A stretch of 64,000 nt of DNA. It comes from Litorimonas sp039975855 (GTDB lineage Bacteria; Pseudomonadota; Alphaproteobacteria; Caulobacterales; Maricaulaceae). Each line of letters opens with the position of its first letter. The first letter of the stretch is position 1. The DNA is taken from assembly GCA_039975855.1 (NCBI GenBank), contig JBDWGH010000002.1:1116001-1180000 (forward strand). Reading direction: 5' to 3'. Positions 58,996 to 64,000 of this stretch are shown one piece after another. A program made the translations under genes and the position numbers. Below the pieces are notes generated by a model. It searched no databases. It was given only the letters and a program-made list of their open reading frames with translations, and had not been told where the DNA came from.

Positions 58996-60417
58996 TTAAA
59001 CGAAGTCCAACGCCGAACGGTCAAACCTATCTAGATTCGGGAACACATTTGCGAGTTCGCCAGCATCCAGTCCAAACCAACCACCCAAGGCGGCGGCGTG
59101 TTGCTCTACAGATGTCGTGGGAATGAGGCGCATGCGCGTGCCCGTATATTGTGGATGCGCTGCATCAATTTCCGGCATATCCCCGTAGATCTGCTGTCCT
59201 CGAACGGAACCACCCATAACAAAGTGATGTCCGCCCCACCCATGATCGCAACCATCTCCATTATCGACCATCGACCGGCCAAAATCGCTCATTGTAAACA
59301 GAAGAACATCATTCCAAAGACCAAGTTCCAACATGGCCGCTTGGAACGCGGCGACAGCTTCATCGAGCTCTGTGTGCAATCTAGGAATATCATTCGCTTG
59401 ATTGTCATGGGTGTCATAACCGCCGACGGCAGAATAAAACACCTGACGGCTAACCCCCAATTCCGTTCGAAGTGACATCGCCTGCGCAACGCTGCCCAGT
59501 TGGCGTCCAATTCTTGTATTCGGGAAAACGGTCGCGAGGGGCGACGCTGCGGCGACCCGTTCGGAGAAACCTAGTTGATTATCGATTCCGCGTCCCGCCA
59601 TACCAATAACATCCTTACGAAAGAGGTTGTCATGATCAAAAGCGGTCTTGCGCATATAAGCACTAAGTTTTGCTCTTGCGGCATCGCTATCATCGCCCCA
59701 TCCCAAATATGAGCGAACACGGTCCGGATCGAGGGAGATTTGGCGGCCAATTTCAGGCACTCGGAAAGCCCGTGCGCGCTCCCCAGCAAGAAATACGTCC
59801 GGGCTAGTTGCCGTTATCGCGGCATATAATGGATTTGCGGTACTGTCGGATGTGAGGACAGCATCAGCAAACTGTCCACCCCAACCCTTTCGAACGCCCT
59901 CGGTATCGAGCGCCATCCAGGACGATTGTTGGTCATTATGTGAAAAGATTCGCTTCGGGAGCAAGGCAATGCCGGACTCAAAATGGTCACGCGTTACAGG
60001 TTCCAGGAGTGGACCAACATTACCGACAATCGCCGCATCTCCCGTTTCAAACAGACCATGAATATTTGATAATTCACGAGGTAATCCAAATTGCCGACCC
60101 ATAAAACGGCTCGCATTTGATGGATTTAAAGCCAGCAGGTTTTCACGGTTTCGCGAACTATCCTCCGAATCTGAGTCATAATCTGAAAAAATTCCCGGTC
60201 GGACAGCCTTCAATGCATCATAGCTAGGCGCATCGACGGGCAGTATAGTATCGTTCTGGTCCATCCCGCCTTTCAGCATGATCCCAACGAGCGCTTTATA
60301 TCCGCCGACATTGGCAGCCTGTGCGGTCCCCTGACCTAATACAGAGAGTCCGAGAGAAGCCCCTGCAAACCCCAAAGTGGAGCGCGTAATAAATTGACGT
60401 CGATTATAATTAGCCAT
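58996..60417 (-). CDS. DUF1501 protein exported by Tat
   Basis: 473 residues, AAGGAG before the ATG. The N-terminus NRRQFITRSTLGFAGASLGL is a Tat signal with twin Arg. The body fits DUF1501, a sulfatase-like fold: LVGIMLKGGMDQNDTILPVD, DTEGVRKGWGGQFAD, YDTHDNQANDIPRLHTELDE, and TMSDFGRSMVDNGDGCDHGW, where Asp, His and Asp likely bind a metal. DUF1501 and DUF1800 genes are a recurrent pair of unknown function. It starts 11 bases after the DUF1800 stop and is co-transcribed with it. Confidence 0.85.
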   Translation of the reverse strand: MANYNRRQFITRSTLGFAGASLGLSVLGQGTAQAANVGGYKALVGIMLKGGMDQNDTILPVDAPSYDALKAVRPGIFSDYDSDSEDSSRNRENLLALNPSNASRFMGRQFGLPRELSNIHGLFETGDAAIVGNVGPLLEPVTRDHFESGIALLPKRIFSHNDQQSSWMALDTEGVRKGWGGQFADAVLTSDSTANPLYAAITATSPDVFLAGERARAFRVPEIGRQISLDPDRVRSYLGWGDDSDAARAKLSAYMRKTAFDHDNLFRKDVIGMAGRGIDNQLGFSERVAAASPLATVFPNTRIGRQLGSVAQAMSLRTELGVSRQVFYSAVGGYDTHDNQANDIPRLHTELDEAVAAFQAAMLELGLWNDVLLFTMSDFGRSMVDNGDGCDHGWGGHHFVMGGSVRGQQIYGDMPEIDAAHPQYTGTRMRLIPTTSVEQHAAALGGWFGLDAGELANVFPNLDRFDRSALDFV

Positions 60418-60428
60418 TTGTTCGCTCC

Positions 60429-62144
60429 TTAGTTCTGTGCCGCATAGGCGCCGGACGCCATGATCATGAGAATTGCGGTTTGCGCTCGTTTTCGACGTTC
60501 AACATCTGCGTCGTCGCCATCCACAATAAGTGTTGAAACCACATCAATGATGTCAGCTTTGGCAGCCTCGGACAGCTGCCCCGCTGTGAGCTTTACATCC
60601 AAATGCTCAACGAGCGCCGGAACATCATCAGCCAAATTAATTTCCGCAGTGAGGTCAGGACGAAAGCCTGGGTAATTATCAGGGTCATCGGCGCGCCGCA
60701 TTATATAGTGCGAAACAAAATTGACGAATCCGAGCGAAGCGCCTTCATTCACGATTTGCAGTTCAGGCGCAGATAAACCGGCCTCGCCAGAATCGGTGCC
60801 AGGTGCCACATAGCCGGGTCGATAAAAGTTGAAAACGGACGGGCTAAGCAAAGGGTGTTGAGCCAAGCCCCCATTGGGATCGTTCGTGTTATTAAAACGC
60901 CATTCGTCCCAGACATCGATATCACTCACGCGGAAAGATTTCGCATATTGAATAAATTTGATGACAGGTTCGCGTAGCTTACCTTCATTGGGGGCTTGAA
61001 TATCGTCATGAACGGATTCGTCCAAAAGAATAGCTGCGATCACGGCGCCAAAATCACCACGTCGCCCAATGCCAAAATCTTGGCCGTTTGGTGCTCGGTA
61101 ACGACCTGATTCAAAGACTTCCGCAACGCGGCGAACATATTCAGGTGACGGTGACGAAGACGTAAAACGCTGAATCAGTTGGCGGGAAATAAAGGGCGCT
61201 ACATTAGGGTGATCCGCAATTGTGTCTAATGCCCTCGTTATAGTTTCGGTCCCCCCTGTGTTTTCGGGAATAGTCGTCCCCAAGAAGGATTTCTCAAGTG
61301 GCGAATGAACATCATCAAACATTTGCAGAGGTTTATGACGATAGTCCTCGCTTTGATCGTTCCAACTAAAACTTGGCCCTTCACCTGAAAGTCCAGTGAA
61401 CACACGCGCGAGACCTAAAATATCTTCATTATCATAAGTCTCAGGCGATCCGGCTTTCGGAGTGCCGTCCATCTCAAGCTCGACAAGCCCGATCGAGAAT
61501 AGCTGCAATATCTCACGCGCGTAATTCTCATCAGGCATGCGTCCAGTACGCTCATCAGCTCTGCGGTTTCGGTAATAGGTGAGATACTTTGCCATAGCGG
61601 AGGAATAGGTCACATCCTCCAAAAGTGTCCGGTAATTGCCAAACGACTGGTCGACAAGAATATCTGTGTAATAGGCCGTGCTGTAACCTTGATCAAAAAA
61701 CGGGTCGGTCGAGATCACGAATATCTGTGACAGAGCAAACATCATTCGCTGTCGTAATTCATCATCTGCCGTCAGCATGGTTTGCCAGATCATCCGGCTA
61801 TGGTTGAAAGCCGTATCATCCCGCGTGGCGTAACGCGCTTGCATAAGCGGAAGCGTACGGGTTGCCGGCTTGCGCATCTGATCCGCAATCCAATCAGCAG
61901 CATCCGTACCAACAAGCGCATCTATATCGGCTTCCGTACCACCAAACCCGGCTTGTATCAGAAAGCGTGCGGCTTCTTCGCGGGTTTCAAAGTTGGTATA
62001 AGGTTTCGAAACAGGTGGCGGGGTCGGTGTACCTGTTGTTGGCGGGGACGATACACTTGATGAGGAACCACCACCGCCACCGCAGCCGACCAATGCCAAC
62101 ATCGCCACTGCATTCAGCAGGGCTGATCTAACTCTAAAATTCAC
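60429..62144 (-). CDS. DUF1800 lipoprotein
   Basis: 571 residues, GTG start with GGGAG eight bases upstream. A lipoprotein signal with lipobox LVGC is followed by a Gly/Ser run, then a Pro/Thr linker. DUF1800 begins at about residue 50: TREEAARFLIQAGFGGTEAD, and continues with RMIWQTMLTADDELRQRMMF, DENYAREILQLFSIGLVELE and VHSPLEKSFLGTTIPENTGG. It is the usual partner of DUF1501; together they may act on an extracellular polymer, but no activity is known. A TTAA-N7-TTAA box lies 53 bases upstream. Confidence 0.85.
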   Translation of the reverse strand: MNFRVRSALLNAVAMLALVGCGGGGGSSSSVSSPPTTGTPTPPPVSKPYTNFETREEAARFLIQAGFGGTEADIDALVGTDAADWIADQMRKPATRTLPLMQARYATRDDTAFNHSRMIWQTMLTADDELRQRMMFALSQIFVISTDPFFDQGYSTAYYTDILVDQSFGNYRTLLEDVTYSSAMAKYLTYYRNRRADERTGRMPDENYAREILQLFSIGLVELEMDGTPKAGSPETYDNEDILGLARVFTGLSGEGPSFSWNDQSEDYRHKPLQMFDDVHSPLEKSFLGTTIPENTGGTETITRALDTIADHPNVAPFISRQLIQRFTSSSPSPEYVRRVAEVFESGRYRAPNGQDFGIGRRGDFGAVIAAILLDESVHDDIQAPNEGKLREPVIKFIQYAKSFRVSDIDVWDEWRFNNTNDPNGGLAQHPLLSPSVFNFYRPGYVAPGTDSGEAGLSAPELQIVNEGASLGFVNFVSHYIMRRADDPDNYPGFRPDLTAEINLADDVPALVEHLDVKLTAGQLSEAAKADIIDVVSTLIVDGDDADVERRKRAQTAILMIMASGAYAAQN

Positions 62145-62196
62145 TACGACTCTCCCGAAGCCCCCCGACCCAATTTTAGGTCTTAAGGCAATAGGA

Positions 62197-62211
62197 TTAA
62201 ATACGGCTTAA
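62197..62211. promoter_or_regulatory. CtrA-box-like site upstream of DUF1800
   Basis: TTAA-ATACGGC-TTAA, an exact TTAA-N7-TTAA, the recognition form of the cell-cycle regulator CtrA, 53 bases upstream of the DUF1800 gene. A single short motif, so modest weight. Confidence 0.45.
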
Positions 62212-62268
62212 ATCGGGCAAAAGCTGACGACGTAGTGAAACTTTGGTTAAGAAGCGGGACGAACGCCG

Positions 62269-63540
62269 TTAAGGCGCGGTAACTTTCGGTGCCGGTGTTG
62301 TATGAAGATCAAATGCGCTATGCAAAGCCCGCACAGCTAATTCCGTATATTCGCTATCGATTAGGACAGAAATTTTAATCTCCGATGTCGCGATAACTTC
62401 AACGTTGATGTTACGCTCCGCAAGCGCCTCAAACATAGTTTGCGCGACACCTGTGTGGCTGCGCATTCCAATCCCGACGACCGAAACCTTGGTCACATTG
62501 GAATCAGATTTTATATCTTCAAATCCGATATCAGACTGAGCGGCCTTCAATGCGGAGAGAGCCTTGTCCAAATCACGTTTACCAACCGTATAGGTCAAGT
62601 TGGCAGAGTTATCCGACCGCGAGATGCCTTGGACAATCATATCTACGATGACATTCGCATCGGACATAGCCCGGCAAACTTTTGCAACCATTCCTGGAGC
62701 ATCCTGTAGACGCAACAAAGTAATCTGGGCTTCGTCGCGGGAATAGGCGACACCGCTAACAACACGTTCTTCCATGGTTTCATCCTCGTGGCAGACCAGA
62801 GTTCCGGGGTTAAGGTCGCCCACATCCGCCATGCTGGTCAGAACACGGATAGGCAAATTATTATTCATAGCCAGTTCGACTGACCGGGTTTGGAGCACTT
62901 TCGCGCCAAGTGAGGCCAGTTCTAACATTTCCTCAAACGCGATACGGTTGAGGCGGCGGGCGTCTTTAGCAATACGCGGATCCGTCGTGTAGATACCGTC
63001 CACATCTGTATAAATATCGCAGCGATCGGCCTTCAACGCCACAGCCAAAGCTACTGCGGATGTATCTGATCCGCCGCGACCCAAGGTCGAAATCCTGCCT
63101 TCTTCATTGACCCCTTGAAATCCAGCAACAACAGCGATGTTTCCGGCTTCCATTGAGGGACCAATGGCTGAGCTTTCAATTTCGGCAATGCGGGCCTTTG
63201 AATGCGCCATATCGGTACGCAAAGGGATCTGCCAGCCAAGCCAACTTCGGGCCTTTAGACCGCGACGCCTTAGCGCAATCGCCAGCAATCCAGATGTAAC
63301 CTGTTCGCCGCTTGCAACGATTGAATCATACTCGTCTTCTATTGCGGCGCCTTTTTCAGAGTCAGCGTCTAAGGCATCAACCAAAGCAACGAGACGGTTT
63401 GTTTCGCCGCTCATGGCGGAAACAACGACGGCAACCTCATTGCCCCCTTTTGCCTCTTCCGTAACGAGGCTCGCAACATGTCGAATGCGTTCCAGATTAG
63501 CGACAGATGTGCCGCCGAATTTCATGACGATGCGGGCCAC
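62269..63540 (-). CDS. lysC: Aspartate kinase
   Basis: 423 residues, GTG start with GGAGG upstream. First step of lysine, threonine and methionine synthesis. The kinase site is IVMKFGGTSVANLERI, followed by SAMSGETNRLVALV, LGRGGSDTSAVALAVALKA and TDVDGIYTTDPRIAK. Two C-terminal ACT domains (AQITLLRLQDAPGMVAKVCR, TKVSVVGIGMRSHTGVAQTM) mediate feedback by lysine or threonine. Divergent from ubiG, as in many alphaproteobacteria. Confidence 0.95.
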   Translation of the reverse strand: MARIVMKFGGTSVANLERIRHVASLVTEEAKGGNEVAVVVSAMSGETNRLVALVDALDADSEKGAAIEDEYDSIVASGEQVTSGLLAIALRRRGLKARSWLGWQIPLRTDMAHSKARIAEIESSAIGPSMEAGNIAVVAGFQGVNEEGRISTLGRGGSDTSAVALAVALKADRCDIYTDVDGIYTTDPRIAKDARRLNRIAFEEMLELASLGAKVLQTRSVELAMNNNLPIRVLTSMADVGDLNPGTLVCHEDETMEERVVSGVAYSRDEAQITLLRLQDAPGMVAKVCRAMSDANVIVDMIVQGISRSDNSANLTYTVGKRDLDKALSALKAAQSDIGFEDIKSDSNVTKVSVVGIGMRSHTGVAQTMFEALAERNINVEVIATSEIKISVLIDSEYTELAVRALHSAFDLHTTPAPKVTAP

Positions 63541-63742
63541 TTGCCGCCTCCGATTTTATTTCGTTTATCGCGACTCCAAACATCGGGCCGCACAATCGGC
63601 GACCTCATATGTCGAAGTTAGTATTTAAGCAATGAGAGATGACGCCTATTCAGTTCAAAACTATGTTTCCCCTCCTATTGATGGAACATGCGTATATAAT
63701 GGGATACCGTAGTTACCCTCGTGCCGAAGAGAAGATTTAGAA

Positions 63743-64000
63743 ATGTCCCATAGTGAAGAATCACCAGAGCATCTTACCAGTGTTTCTGTAGATCCGGCAG
63801 AAATGGCGAGTTTTTCGCGCATGGCTGCGGATTGGTGGGACCCTACGGGACCATTTAAACCACTTCATATTATGAACGGTGCGCGGTTGAATCTGATTAA
63901 AGAAACAGTCTGCGAGCATTTTGGTCTGGATCCAGATATCGAACGCCCTTTGGAAGGCCTACGTGTTTTAGACATCGGATGCGGCGGCGGTTTGCTTTGC
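63743..64000 (+). CDS. ubiG: Ubiquinone O-methyltransferase, N-terminal part
   Basis: The frame from ATG 63743 runs off the right edge after 86 codons. FSRMAADWWDPTGPFKPLHI is the UbiG signature, followed by MNGARLNLIKETV, and the SAM-binding motif I begins LRVLDIGCGGGLLC at the edge. UbiG carries out both O-methylations of ubiquinone synthesis at the inner membrane. A TATAAT lies about 50 bases upstream. The remainder is outside the window. Confidence 0.92.
   Translation, partial: MSHSEESPEHLTSVSVDPAEMASFSRMAADWWDPTGPFKPLHIMNGARLNLIKETVCEHFGLDPDIERPLEGLRVLDIGCGGGLLC

Overview
The window is a chromosomal segment of an alphaproteobacterium, most probably of the Caulobacterales/Maricaulales (Hyphomonadales) side. 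That placement is inferred from three things. The gene order mutM - enoyl-CoA hydratase - rpsT - dnaA resembles that of Caulobacter. GANTC (CcrM-type) sites cluster upstream of dnaA and gyrB. Other typical features are a ROSE thermometer on a small heat shock gene, poly-glycine lipoproteins and lysC/ubiG in divergence. Base composition is moderate except for an A+T-rich islet at about 21.7-24.2 kb. No tRNA, rRNA, CRISPR array, integrase or transposase was seen.

Layout. 0-9 kb: start of an exported protein, nrdA with a likely NrdR box pair, a glycosyltransferase, a hydrolase, an SCP2 protein, a methyltransferase-like lipoprotein, a DCC-family protein, an RpoH/ROSE-controlled hsp20 and a PanE-type reductase. 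9-13.4 kb: a thioesterase, then a BlaI-type repressor with an M56 membrane peptidase, divergent from an exported protein that looks like a metallo-beta-lactamase fold without its metal ligands; three palindromic operators lie between them. 13.4-21.2 kb: one copy of a dispersed repeat, a large phytase-like lipoprotein, gyrB, a DUF481 outer membrane protein and an unrecognised hydrophobic protein preceded by hairpins and a repeat array. 21.2-28.8 kb: the accessory zone, with a hairpin-rich non-coding stretch, a two-gene ATPase plus membrane-protein module, a displaced 3' remnant of ispG, an integrin-like FG-GAP lipoprotein, then intact ispG and rodZ.

28.9-41.4 kb is core: dsbB-coq7, an S9 peptidase, hrcA-grpE, an AraC-type regulator, mutM-RDD, a GST-like gene with a divergent WYL regulator inside a direct repeat, enoyl-CoA hydratase, rpsT and dnaA. 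41.4-49.8 kb, all on the minus strand: an unknown beta-barrel-like protein, an amino acid racemase, an exported M17 aminopeptidase, a compact SPFH / ribbon-helix-helix / DUF4177 / DUF4177 operon and an S9 lipoprotein peptidase. 49.8-64 kb: MarC, an exported lectin-like protein, rpsP and ffh, a sensor kinase, a membrane-anchored LytTR regulator divergent from an ABA4-like gene pair, rpmI-rplT, the DUF1800-DUF1501 pair, lysC, and the start of ubiG.

How the parts relate. Replication and cell-cycle genes (dnaA, gyrB, nrdA) all carry candidate regulatory DNA: GANTC clusters, DnaA-like boxes or NrdR boxes. Heat-shock functions (hsp20, hrcA, grpE) and translation/secretion genes (rpsT, rpsP, ffh, rpmI, rplT) are scattered. 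The least explained pieces are the BlaI/M56/pseudo-MBL unit, the ATPase-membrane module beside the ispG remnant, and the SPFH-RHH-DUF4177 operon. All assignments come from reading the sequence by eye; no database search was done.
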